From: Ganoderma boninense
Taxonomy: Eukaryota > Basidiomycota > Agaricomycetes > Polyporales > Polyporaceae
Length of the DNA stretch: 64,000 nucleotides
Assembly (NCBI GenBank): GCA_002900995.3
Contig: CM035312.1
Location: forward strand, 186,001-250,000
Direction of reading: 5' to 3'
Position numbers and translations under genes: made by a program. Shown piece by piece: positions 1-10,440 of this stretch. Below the pieces are notes generated by a model. The model saw nothing but the letters and a program-made list of their open reading frames with translations, searched no databases and was not told the DNA's origin. Each line of letters opens with the position of its first letter. Position 1 is the first letter of the stretch.

Positions 1-1722
1 AGAGCAGTACCCTTCAGACCGACTAGTCAATTAGACTCAACGACCCATGTTCAGTGCCTCAACAACGCCAAACCCTCCCCGAACACCTGTACCTTCTTCG
101 ATTGGCTACCGGACATGGGCCGGGGTAAGCCGACGGGGGGGAAGAAGACGCCATGCCCCGGGGCCCTCTGTCGCCAGGCCAGCAAACCGAACACCACTAA
201 CATAGATTGCACGTTCGGTGTTTGCGTGAAGTGTTGCCGCCACCTTCAAGCGCTTCTCACAATTGTTCGATCCTGTTCTATCAGCGAGCACCGCAAGGGT
301 GTGGTGTATCCTACCCTTCAACCCGACGGTGCACATACCTCTGAGGATTTGTATCGCCTCAATTTGGACTCATGGATCTACGTAGGCAACATCTCGGTTG
401 CCGCAGATCCCCCGCGTCGCGGCCGTGGTCGGCCCAAGAAAGTCCAGAACACAACAAAGGACACCGTCGACCCGTCAAAACTCGACGTCCTCGAACATTC
501 CACGTCAGGCGGCCCCACACCAGCGCGCGCACCTCCGAAGCATCAAACGTACGCTACGCCAGTGGGCCCTGCGTACCGGGATCGCATGTCTGTCCTCGAC
601 GCCGAACGCCGACTTGAAGTCGAACGTGACGCCGAGCGGGCGAAGCAAGCCCGCGCGCATACGTTCCTCCACAGGGTGAGCCTTCGATGGTGGGCGAAGG
701 TGAGTAATCGTGTCATCTACGTGTCCAACATGCGTTGATGACGCCTTGTCACCTCCAGGACGGTGAAGACCCCGAACATGTCGAACTCGACGTAGACAAC
801 CCCTCGTCCTTCCATCCAAAAGACATTCCTCACCTCGTCCACCGCTATCAATGCGATACCCACGCCTTCCAGTACTATGACTCGAAGAAGTGCGTGTGGT
901 TCACCGGCACTCAGTTTAGTGCCCCGCGCGATGTCAGGAAACTTTCTGGCGACGACTTCTGCTACCGCTCTGAAGGCGTCACTTCGGGGGGAGGAATGCC
1001 AGGGGTCTCGAAGAAACGACCTCCTCCCGACGACTCCCCTTCGAACGACCCGCCTCGTCGTTTCCTGTGCGTTCTCCTCCGTCCGCTGGTGATATCTGAC
1101 TACTCATGTTCATCATGTCAGCCCCGCGTTCACTGAACTGCCGAACGACCTAGCTGCTACTCCTCGGCGCTCTTACTCCCCAGCTGCGACTGAGCCCCCT
1201 ATGAGTGGCTGCTCCACCTTCTCAGAAGAAGCCGACTGTGATGCCTTCCTCGCGGCCTACAACTTCACGCCAACCACTACGTACAAGGGCGCGCATACGC
1301 ACGATGCCGTCAACCGCGACCAGGCACGACTACCCGCACTCTTCCCCACCGACTCCGACATCACACAACCGCTTGCATCCACTTCAACAGCGCTCCCCGC
1401 CGCACTAAGCCTTGAGGTCGACATGTCCACCGCCCCACGGGGTAGAGGCGCCAACCCATGGCCTTGGCGCTATGTCTGTGATATGGCCGCTGGCTTCGCC
1501 GCCATCCGACGGCTCGAAGATGGTAACCCGCCCATGACGACCGCGGACGCGTTCAAGGACGTCTTCGACGCCGACTTCAAATTGACCACGTACGGCGATC
1601 AGAAGCGAGCATGGCGTGCGGCTGGCCTAGTAACGGGGGAGAGAGATCGTTGGATCGGCTACGGTCGCACGGAGGCGGGCGAGTGGCTGACCTTCATGAA
1701 GTCGTGGCGCCAGCGCCGATAG
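1..1722 (+). CDS. Hypothetical Cys-rich protein, 5' end outside the window
   Basis: Three exons fit: 1-699, 759-1066 and 1122-1722, with introns of 59 and 55 nt and consistent phase, ending at TAG. The frame is open to the first base, so the gene probably starts upstream; an internal ATG at 115 is the first visible Met. N-terminal Cys motifs are visible: C-X4-C near MGRGKPTGGKKTPCPGALC, then IDCTFGVCVKCC, which may bind zinc. The upstream in-frame segment NTCTFFDWLPDM faintly recalls GRF-type zinc fingers. The middle has WWAKDGEDPEHVELD and FHPKD, and the C-terminus WPWRYVCDMAAGF and FRR/KSWRQRR-like basic residues. This resembles large families of uncharacterised Agaricomycete proteins; I do not know its function. 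The next gene downstream is on the same strand and may be related, but I see no clear shared domain. Confidence 0.6.
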
Positions 1723-2065
1723 ACGTCGGAGGTACCTTTTTCGGTATAGCGAGACGATACGCGAACATGTCAGATAGAGTCCAAATGGTGCCATAGACTT
1801 GCCATAGTCGTGAGCACGATAAAATTCTCATCGCCGGCCGCACAGACCAAACAGCGACAGCGCCACAAGCGAGGACGATCGCATGACAGCTATGCCACCT
1901 TATTTTGTGAGGTTCCAACCGGACAGGGGGTTTTTGCAAGCGGCGCATCAGGCACGGCGCGAACGCCCAGGGTTTGTCTATGCTCCTCCTGCGACCACAG
2001 CCACTACATGATATTTAGATAAATGGCGACGCGTGGACGAAGAGTAAACCGGCCTGTAATACGCT

Positions 2066-3228
2066 ATGATGCCTCCCGCGCCCGAACCACTGTTCCCACC
2101 GTCGCACCTGGGCTCTCTGCTCGCGCTTCTCGAACTCGCCCGCGTCTCGGAAGATCCGATTGACGATCCAATACCGTGGGCCTGGGAACAATGGCGGAAG
2201 GGCCTGCGAAGCGAGCACGCCCCTTGGCAGGCCAGCGCCACCATAGGGAACAGCCACCTCTTCGCCACTGCTAGACTACAGTCAAGGAGCTTCGTGATTG
2301 CTTATCACGCTTCCGGGAGGGACATAGATCAGCGTGTCCGTTTCGCCAGTGACCTCACAGACGGCGACGGGGAGCTGTACAAAGGACGCGAGTGGCTCAC
2401 CGTGTGGTGGAGATGGCAGCGGTACGGCGACCTCATCAATCTCGACAAGGTCATCAACGATATTTTCTTGAAGTCGGGCGTAATCAAAACCAGTCGATCG
2501 GTGAGTTGTTTGTCAGATTCGGTTAACGAAACGTCAATGGATTCCGTCTAGATTTCCGACCTGGAGATCAGTATTCTATGTGCCACTGACCATCCACTTC
2601 ACGTCCTTGCACGCGGCCTCTTTGGGGAGGAAACGTGGTGTTCTCGGGCGGAACGCTCGCAACACCCGGCCGTCTTACGGTGGCTGAGCCATACAGTCGC
2701 TATCACGAGGCGGGATTGGCAGATGCTCCACGACGATGCTTGGAGGCGAGTGGATAGGATGCGCCACAAGGTTTACACCATGTGTCAAGGTACGCTCGTG
2801 TCATCAACACGAGGCGGGCATCACCATCTAATCCAACGACAGCTGTCGCAGGCCCCAGATGTACCCCTGGGGATGTGTCTGCTTATGTGGTGAACCTAGG
2901 TTACATGGTGGAGACGATGGATTTTCTCCGCTCTCAAGGCCGCCTGGAGCAAGTGCGGCACTATAGGAAAATGATGTACGCGATCAGAGACTGCATTGGG
3001 TCTTGGGAGAGGCCTTCGACATCGCCGTGTGAGTTCTATTCTGGGCCAACAGATGACGTCACTGATGCCAGCTCGTTGTTAGTGCTCCCGCCGAACATGT
3101 CCCACGTTTTGGCAATGCTGCCGAGCGAATCGTATAGGCAGATGATACTGGGCGACGTCGATAAGTGCCTGAAGACGCTGGAGCTTAGAGCGAAGCAAGC
3201 ACCAGTCTTCTTAGTTGACGTCTTATGA
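2066..3228 (+). CDS. Hypothetical protein (3 exons)
   Basis: Exons 2066-2500, 2552-2789 and 2852-3228 join in frame (introns 51 and 62 nt) to give 349 residues, starting MMPPAPEPLFPPSH and ending at TGA. Two adjacent Met codons open the frame; either could start it. Trp- and Arg-rich stretches such as WAWEQWRKGLRSEH and EWLTVWWRWQRYGDL occur in exon 1, and a mostly helical C-terminal part contains LVLPPNMSHVLAMLPSES. No signal peptide, membrane segment or known catalytic motif is visible. It follows the Cys-rich gene on the same strand, 343 bp after its stop. It could instead be a continuation of a two-part locus broken by a stop, but each part has its own plausible start. Function unknown. 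Confidence 0.55.
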
Positions 3229-3789
3229 CGTGATGTCCAACATGGACATTGCATTTCTGGCAGGTGATTTCGGGCATCCCGGCGGGATAAACGCGGACGA
3301 GAATGAGCATGAGGGCCTAGAGTTAGCAAGAAGGTCTCTTCCTCGATACTGGTAGAACCGTGACCTTTCCGAACGTATCTTGATGACGGACCTCCTGCCC
3401 GAAATGACTGTATGCTGATTGCGGCTACGAAACATATGACATATTCACGCGGCCTGCGTCCGAAGATTTATACCAAATGAGATAAGAATACCACACGCTC
3501 AATGATGTTCCTGCATAGGATGCTTCTTGAAGAACTATACCAATTGAGGTACGCATACGAAACGCTGGGCGCCTTTCCTAAACAGGAGGCAATGTGGAGC
3601 GTGCTCTTAATGGGAACGACTGGGGCGAACTATCATTGCAAGCACAATCTATATATGACGTCCACAAAACGATGATACCGGCGAGCCTGCTAGACATCAC
3701 ACTAGTGCCACCCCGCCTGACTAATGCCTCCAACTGGCATTCCAAGGGGCTACGCATTGTGAATATTGACTTCGGTTGCCTGTGCGTTG
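3229..3789. other. Intergenic, convergent gene ends
   Basis: This stretch lies between the stop of a plus-strand gene and the stop of a minus-strand gene. I see no convincing coding exon, RNA gene or repeat in it; it is expected to contain both 3' untranslated regions. Confidence 0.5.
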
Positions 3790-5358
3790 CTATTTCTTAA
3801 GGGCTTTGAGCATCTTGAACTTGTTCACGCGATCCTCGGATATCTGAAACGCGTGTTAGATCATAACTTAGCCTTGCATGCGAATACGCACCTTTGTGAC
3901 CTTGCGTTTCGCCGGCACTACCTTCTCCGTCTTCTCCTTCTCCGACTTCTCCTTCTCTGTCTTCTCCTTCTCCATCTTCTCCTTCACGACCACATTCTTT
4001 GCTCCAGTTTTAGGTACCGATCGTGACTGATATAAACATAAATGAGTTGATGATATGGTGGGTACGGCGGTTTTCGTACCTTTCCGGCAGCCTTCGATGA
4101 GCTAGGGACACGCACTTCGTGATCAATGGTAGGCGTCTGGAATAGACATGAATGGAACATTAATGCGACACAATCCAACCGGAACATGGGGGGACGCCGT
4201 GATGGCGTTGCTGAAACGAACCTGTTTATCGAGCGAGCTGACAGACCCCTGACAATACCGACAGTAATTAAATGAACCAGTGGAGCAAGAGAAGGTGCAC
4301 AATTACCTGGCGTCCGACCTCGTTTGACACGAGACGACCCCCTGCCCGGTCCCTCCTGCGAGTCGAACTGACGAACGAGGGTTCACCTCCGTCGTTGAAG
4401 CCCTGTCAGAATAATTAATCATCGGTGTCAACATAACAGCCTGATGGTTGTACTACCTCGGAAGACACGGCCTTCCTCCTTCCTGCACCCTCTTCCTCGT
4501 CCTCACTATCGACGACGCGCCGCCGCTTGGAGAGGCGACGGAGAGCAGAGGATTCAACCTGTACACCGAAACCAGTGAGCTTAACGTCAGAGGGGTAGGA
4601 GGAAACGACTACCTCTGGACTCATTGATCGCACACTATGCGGCTCAGAGGCCATGTCTTCGTCGTGGGGTTCCTGCTCGTTGGTCTTCTGAAAGATCGGA
4701 TACAGTTACGTTCATGGAATCAAGATTGTGCTGCAGGGGGCTTACCTCGTCCTGGAGGCTCTTGTACAAGGAGTTCTTAACATCGTGCGCGGACTGTTTG
4801 CCGTTGTTCTCTGTGGGACTGCTATGGCAGTCTGGGTGCGAATCAAACGCCGCCCAGTAATCGCTCTCCACTGCCTCGGCGTTCTCTGCGTCGACACCAG
4901 CTTCCTCGAGAGTCTGACTGCCGTCGCGTACCGCGCCTTTTTCCTCTTCCTCTTCCCCACCTGACAAAGTGGCCATGGTGATGCTCCGTGCCACACCCGA
5001 CGACGCGAGAGGCACTCGCTGAGAGCGTACCTCTCGAAGGAGACGTTGCACCAACTTTAAAAGATCGTCGTGAGATTCCAGAATGGCAGCGAGAGACACG
5101 TCATGACGACCCAAGATCTCCTCGACACTGTTTATGATCTCGGGAAGATAAACATCAGTGTCCTCGGCGTGCAGATCTGTTCTAGCGTTAGAATATGATA
5201 CAATGAAAGAGAAGGGGAAACGGACTATATTTGAACGAACAGTCTTGTTTACGACCGATGCACCGCCCACACTTGGTCGTGCGACGGCTACGAAGGCAAA
5301 CCTCGCCAGCGTGTGCACATTGGACACAGGGAAATTGGGTAGGGAAAAGCGAGGGCAT
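3790..5358 (-). CDS. Zn2Cys6-like cluster protein, 8 exons
   Basis: Eight exons fit in phase: 5358-5226, 5176-4746, 4687-4457, 4402-4307, 4221-4180, 4136-4080, 3996-3892 and 3843-3790, giving 382 residues. Several introns carry CTAAC-like branch points. The N-terminus has C-X2-C-X6-C-X8-C-X2-C-X6-C (CVQCAHAGEVC then CGRCIGRKQDC), which matches the spacing of fungal Zn2Cys6 binuclear clusters. The middle is acidic (GGEEEEEKG) with a bipartite basic stretch (RRLSKRRR). Exon 7 encodes a (KEK-x-E) charged repeat followed by basic VPAKRKVTK, and the end is rich in Lys. This would suit a nuclear DNA-binding protein, but many Agaricomycete family members with this cluster are uncharacterised. If intron 3 is not spliced, the protein would stop at 4415 instead. 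Function is inferred only. Confidence 0.65.
3922..3985. repeat. Coding CTTCTC-type microsatellite
   Basis: Imperfect tandem hexamer/dodecamer repeat of cttctc and ccttctcc(g/t) units. On the minus strand it encodes the Lys/Glu-rich segment of exon 7 of the Zn2Cys6-like gene. Confidence 0.8.
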
Positions 5359-5737
5359 TAGACAGATGTCGCAAAATGAAGGATAGGACGATGCTGAACG
5401 TAGGGTGTGCAGGTACCTTTTAACCTCCCCCCATAGGTACCGCAGCATGACTGCGTCACTGTGATATTTGGCGCAAAGTCCTTTTCGCCTGTTTGGTGGA
5501 ACAACGTAACACGATAACTACGTTCATCGAGCTAGGATGGATGTAGCAGGTCGTCACCATTCGCAAATAGTAACTGAGTTGTTCAGTGGAATTGATCGCA
5601 ACGACGTTTCACGGTGACGATTCACCACGGCACCCTCATGTCACAAAATGTGTTGAACGAAGGCACCTTGAGGGCACGGCATTATCCTGTTGAGACGCAT
5701 CGACCACCATAATCGTCGGCCTTGTGCACTGAAGCAC
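5359..5737. other. 5' flank of the Zn2Cys6-like gene
   Basis: Upstream region of the minus-strand gene. No exon, TATA-like box or repeat that I can support is visible before the minisatellite begins. Confidence 0.4.
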
Positions 5738-6320
5738 GCCGGGAGTAGGTTCTGCCACGGCGCGAGAAGGATGTGATCCCCGCAGAGTGCATTCGCGCAT
5801 GCCCCGGTGAAAGTGGTATCATGGCGCGAGAAGGATGTGATTCCCGCAGTGTACGTTCGCACCCGCCCAAGGGCGGAATACTCCTGGCCTGAGTTGGTTC
5901 GCGCACGCCCGGAGTAGGTTCGCACACGCCCCAGGTCGGAATACTCCTGGCGAACCAACTCGCGCATGCCCGGAGTAGGTTGGGTAGGATGTGACATCAT
6001 GGTTGTGCCACGGTGCGCGATGGAACATATGCGCGCGGTGCACATGCGCACGCAGGGAGTACGTTGTGGTACGGCACGAGGGGGAACATACACGCGCGGT
6101 GCACACATGCGCACGCAGGGAGTACGTTGTGGTACGGCACGAGATGGAACATACATGCGCAGAGTGCATTCGCGCACGCCCCGGGTCGGAATACTCCTCG
6201 CGTGAGTAGGTTGCGCCATGGCGCGTGATGGAGCTTCCACGCGTGGTGCGGTCATGCGCGGTGGCGATCTGCACACAGCCGGAGTAGGTTGTGCTACGGA
6301 GCGAGACGCTTATGACATAG
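5738..6320. repeat. Degenerate ~62-bp minisatellite
   Basis: About nine to ten diverged units share the blocks ggagtaggttgtgccacggc, gcgagatggaacatac and gcgcggtgca, then gcgcacgc. The two best conserved neighbours lie at about 6031-6092 and 6093-6154 and are almost identical. Weaker unit-like blocks continue to about 6600. Open frames on both strands here are by-products of the GC-rich repeat. Confidence 0.8.
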
Positions 6321-7163
6321 ATAGTGCCTTCGCACTCGCGCAGCACGGACAGAAGTGACTTTCGCGATGGCAACATGCGCGCACGGAGAGCGGGATGTGC
6401 CACAATGCGTGACATAACTGACGAGCGCAGACTGTTCGCACATGTGGGGGAGGGGAGTCACCAGCTCCGCGTGGGTTGATTGTGTCACTGCACGCGACGG
6501 AACCGACATGGACGGCGGCGACATCGGTATGCGCACAGGCGCGGGGAACGACAACATGCACTTAGCGGGTGGTTATGCCTGTACGCTGGGGGAGATGTGT
6601 TGGAGCTTGTGCCTGTCGCGGTAAAGGGCCAGTACCACTTCCGCTTGTGGATTGGATCGGTGTCTTGCGGTACGGACAGGATCGGTGTCTTGCGCTACTG
6701 ACAGACAATAGTGACTGGGGATGGTGGACAAAGAAAAGGACTCTATTTCGATCTGCTACGTATATACGAACAGGGCGGGACTGACATAGTGCTACACGAC
6801 GGGACGACGATATAACAGATGGGAGAGAACGAACATAGCGTGTCATCCGAACACATTCCGGGGTCGTTCAACCTCCCGGCGTCAGGAATGGGATAGTGGA
6901 TGGAGGAGTGGGGGATAGTGGTTGGAGGATGGAGGAGTGGGAGTGGGTGATGGGATAGGAATGGGGATGGGGATGGGGACATCAAAGACACGCGCCCGAC
7001 GCAGCGGCCATGGCAGCCGACGGCAGAATCCGAAAACCATGGAAAACCTGACTAAGCGGTCCCCGCATTCCAGAATCTTACGCCATCATTCCTCTTTTCG
7101 TTCACGTGCTTACCTGCTGCGATCACCTGCCTAAAACGGCTGATTACGCCGTTTATCGCCGTT
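6321..7163. other. Accessory intergenic DNA with G-rich tract
   Basis: It holds faded minisatellite-like sequence to about 6600, a short doublet of ggatcggtgtcttgcg near 6655-6695, and a purine-rich tract at about 6897-6985 made of ggatggaggagtggg and ggggatggggatgggg units. I see no gene. Confidence 0.5.
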
Positions 7164-8045
7164 TTACGCCGTCCTCTGCCCCGTGGTTTGACTGTTCTCG
7201 ATAACTCCGCGCACGGCGGACGACACGACCTCGCGCCTGAAGTGGACCGTCGTCTGGAGGAGCGTGACGCGCGTCAGATTCTCGCTGACGACGAACGCGT
7301 CGATCCATGGGAAGCCGCTGCCGCTGCGGAGCAGGTAGACGTGGTTGTCGCGCAGCGCGACCGACGCTGTGCTGGAGGTGACCTGCTCGTCTGCGAGCGC
7401 GAGCCCGGGCCCGAGTGCGAACACGATGCCATTTGCGAGACGACACTCGCACCGTGCCAAGCGTGACTCAGACTGGTAGGGGACAGTAGCACTCGGGCTC
7501 AGGGCATTGGCATTGGCACTGGCATCGGGACTGGGACTGGGACTGGGACCCCCTGGACTACTGGATGTCGACGCGCTGGGGCGACAGAGGGCGTCGAGTA
7601 TCGCGGGGTCGTACACGAAACTGAGAGCCTTGCGGTGCGAGATCTTTTCGAAGTTGGAGACGAGCGCGACCTGCTCGCTCGTCGTGCGCAGGCGGAAGCG
7701 CGCCGCGAGGAGCCGCTGCAGGAAGAGTGTGGGGACGGCATGGTGGAGCAATAAGGTCCATTGAGTGGGGTTGGAGACATCCCAGGGTTTTGAGACGACG
7801 AAGAAGCGGTGGAAGTCAAGGCCCAGTTGGGGGGAGACCAGCGTGTTGTCTTTCAACGCGGCGATAAACTCATCCATGTTGTCGAAGACTTCGTCGGGCC
7901 TGAGGAAGGCCTCGAAGTCGTGTGCGGGACCATGGGCCGTTTTGCGGTTGCCGTGCGCGAAGAAGCACTTCCTGATTGACGGGCCCAGGAGGGCGAACGT
8001 TTCCAGTGGGGAATAGTACGTGTCGTCGTCCTTCCACGGATGTGG
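7164..8045 (-). pseudogene. Truncated copy of the P-loop (Crinkler/RHS-like) gene
   Basis: The minus strand encodes MDEFIAALKDNTLVSPQLG and then almost the whole third exon of the gene at 21167-23157, from the segment before THPWKDDDTYYSPLETFALL down to VSSAVRGVIE. Homology stops abruptly near 7197 and 8045, so the P-loop end and the C-terminal exons are missing and the frame runs into unrelated codons. Most changes are substitutions; the copy also has an expanded Ser-Pro repeat from gggact units at about 7528-7552. It matches about 21607-22412. This is a partial segmental duplication, not an independent gene. Confidence 0.85.
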
Positions 8046-8094
8046 CCACGCCGCCCCTGTTCGAGTCCGCGGAGCGCTTCTCGAAGGCGGGCGC

Positions 8095-8195
8095 CGTGAT
8101 TAACTGCACCGCGGTTAACAGTAAACCGCGGCTCGCATAACTGCGGTTCAAATTGCGGCTCGGTTAATCATTAACTGTGCTGTTAACTGTAACCG
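8095..8195. repeat. Palindromic TTAAC/CCGCGGTT patch
   Basis: Within about 100 bp there are several copies of gcggtt, ttaact and ttaacagt in both orientations. One hairpin has 8-bp perfect arms, ccgcggtt at 8109-8116 and aaccgcgg at 8124-8131. It begins about 50 bp beyond the breakpoint of the truncated P-loop copy. It may be the end of a decayed DNA transposon, but no transposase or target duplication is seen. Confidence 0.4.
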
Positions 8196-8882
8196 TGTTC
8201 AGCCTTATGTCGCACTGCCTAGATGTCTCTGGCAGTGCGTTACAATGTTGGTTTGTTTGCTTTGTTGCTTGTTGCCTGCCGTTGTATCTGTGTGTATCAG
8301 TAGACTTCTGTTGAGCCCCCCAGCTGTGGGAGGGAGTTGCGAGCATTTGGATTTACATGTTCGCATCTATCGCATCTCTTTCATCGTGTCCATATTGTAT
8401 TTTTAGCCTTTCTGTTACAGACTCTCCGTTTTATTGGTTATGTATACTGTCCATAGTTTAGACCGCGCACTGTTCTGTCTCAATATCATCGCATTGGCTC
8501 TATTGTCCTAGTACGTGGGCACATAGATTGAATGTCGCCTCGCAGCTCGATATGCAGTTGGCAGCGACCTTGATCAAGCATCTCCCAGACGTCTTTCCCT
8601 CCGCCATCCCCTGCTCCGCCTCGCGTGGCACGCCTTCCGCGCTGAGCGGGTACTCCTTGAGTCCTTGTACACGACCGGCTTGTACGCCCCGCTCGCGATA
8701 GGCGATGCATCGGATATGCTGTCTCGCACGCATGGGCATAACGCACTTCCGCTAATCCTAAGCCTCTCCCGGGATGACACCACTTGCATGATAGTGATAA
8801 CTGAGCAAGTTGCTTGCTGGACCCATGGCAATTACCACCAGTCCGCGCAGCTATGGGCCAGCAGGATTGGGAACGAGGCTGG
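8196..8882. other. Intergenic, nothing recognised
   Basis: No coding homology is convincing. The minus-strand frames here lie downstream of the P450 remnant and may include unrecognisable C-terminal P450 sequence, but the heme-binding Cys motif was not found. Confidence 0.4.
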
Positions 8883-9796
8883 GCGCGAACGTGAGCGAGG
8901 CCATCTCGGCAATGAGCTCCTCGTCGTCCAGGCGTGTGTTGGCGCCGCGGACGCGTTCGCGTTGACTGGTACACGCAATACCATACGACGACCCGAACAA
9001 TGTTAGCGCGCTGTGCGGATTGTCTGCACTGGGGGGTAGAGGATGGGGCTTGGTTGGGCGATGGAGGACGCACCGAGGACAGTCAGGATGTCCTCGCCGT
9101 TGACCTTGTGCCCGGTGACGACCTCGGGGCTGTGCTCGCGCAGGATATGCTTCCCGTACTGCTGGAAGAGGTTTCTCAGGCTCCGCATACGCGTGAACGG
9201 CTCACCTGGGAGGTATCTGAACAGCTTGAGTATCGGCATCGGAATGTAGTCCCACGTCGCGCGGAAGAGTATGACTGCATTCGAGGGCTGGGAATCCACG
9301 TCTTTGCTGGAGGATTCGACATTCGACATTCCGGGACTCAGTCTGTATTGAGACGCGGGGCTTCGCGTGGTTTCACACTCACAGGAGGTTCTCATAGCCT
9401 TTGGACAACGGGCTTCCACCGCTGTCGTCGAGAGCGTTGTCGTCGTGGTCGAACGCGGCTATCGTAGAGCTGATGAGCACACGTAGGTTGGGTTCATGGA
9501 GGTGTGAGATAAAAAATACCTTGCCCGATGGCGTCGAGGGTGGTGCGCGACACCCACTTGTCCACCATGAGGGCCAGCTCTCCCGTACAGACCAGCTCGC
9601 TTTTCCACTTCTCGGAAAGCCAGCACTTTGCGCGAGAGAATGAGTGGTGGAGATGGACGATGAGCGTGGTGTACTGCTGTCGCGGTTCCGTAGATCGTGC
9701 AGACTGTGGTTCAGTACCTGGCACCCGGAAGCATACGCGAGCATGGTCCTGAGAGACCGCGGGCCATGATCTCATTGTCCTTAGCCCGAACTGCAA
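8883..9796 (-). pseudogene. Cytochrome P450 remnant
   Basis: Minus-strand fragments in different frames match successive parts of a fungal P450. They are a segment around LSEKWKSEL and DKWVSRTTLDAIGQ (9494-9796), then SPLSKGYENLL, then WDYIPMPILKLFRYLPG and MRSLRNLFQQYGKHILRE (about 9003-9300), then RLDDEELIAEMASLTFA (about 8883-8940), which should start the I helix. Frameshifts separate the pieces, the A/G-G-x-D/E-T-T-S oxygen-binding motif after LTFA is missing, and no ExxR or F-x-x-G-x-R-x-C-x-G heme loop was found. The gene is dead. The order of fragments shows one original minus-strand gene rather than several. Confidence 0.65.
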
Positions 9797-9942
9797 CAGA
9801 TAAGAACGGCAACTTCCGATGTAAGGGTTGGCGCCGGGAAAACCTCCTCGCCTACGCCATGTGATAGGCGCCCGTGGCAGGTACGGCCGTCTTCGATGAC
9901 GTCAAGAAAAACCGCACGGAATCACGCTGGAAGAAAGCCTGA

Positions 9943-9947
9943 CAGTC
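9943..9947. repeat. Left target-site duplication CAGTC
   Basis: CAGTC directly precedes the TG that opens the 5' LTR and is repeated directly after the CA that closes the 3' LTR at 19492-19496. Confidence 0.9.
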
Positions 9948-10341
9948 TGTAAGGGAGCCAGCGCTTCCCCATCCACATAAGGCAGTTTACTTTCCTATTT
10001 GGTTACCTTCCGTATCGGGACGCTCGTCCTCGTATTCCGACCGTCCCTTCCCCATGTGTTTCTCTCTTTATCCCCTCATTCTATTCCTTTCTCCCCCTCG
10101 TTCCCTAGCTACATGACATGGTCTCTCGACACCCTCGGTCTTCTCGGGTGTCCCTCGTTACTGGCTTACGGTTATATACTAGCTGTATCTACTAGGGGCA
10201 GGCCCCAGTTCTTCGAGATACGACGACTTTCCCCACTCACTCGTCTCGTCTCGATCCTCTCGTGTCTCTCGACGCCTTCGACCCTTAATCGCTTACGCTC
10301 AACGCTTCAAGCTCCTCCGTCGAAGACGCCGATAGCTCACA
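9948..10341 (+). repeat. 5' LTR
   Basis: 394 bp, TG...CA ends. By eye it differs from the 3' LTR only near position 9975 (ccacat here, ccgcat there). It should hold the element's promoter; a tatata-like stretch (gttatatactagc) lies near 10170. The open frame inside it is not a gene. Confidence 0.97.
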
Positions 10342-10440
10342 TTTTTTGAGTGTTTTCTTTTCTCGTATCTCCGTGCTAACTGTACCGGCTTGATCACCCG
10401 GACACAGTAGGCCTGCACGCGAATTTTTTTTCCTGCAGAC

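Noticed and set aside
5738..6320. CRISPR array
   Set aside because: Units are diverged along their whole length, with no constant repeat and unique spacers, and the genome is eukaryotic.
5641..6415. Repetitive minus-strand proteins of about 200 residues
   Set aside because: They are translations of the minisatellite with no start context or conserved domain.
8486..9073. 195-codon minus-strand frame as a gene
   Set aside because: It reads across the frame-shifted end of the P450 remnant; only short stretches match P450 and in other frames.
9999..10349. 116-codon frame repeated at 19149-19520
   Set aside because: Both copies lie inside the LTRs and are identical because the LTRs are; no coding signature.
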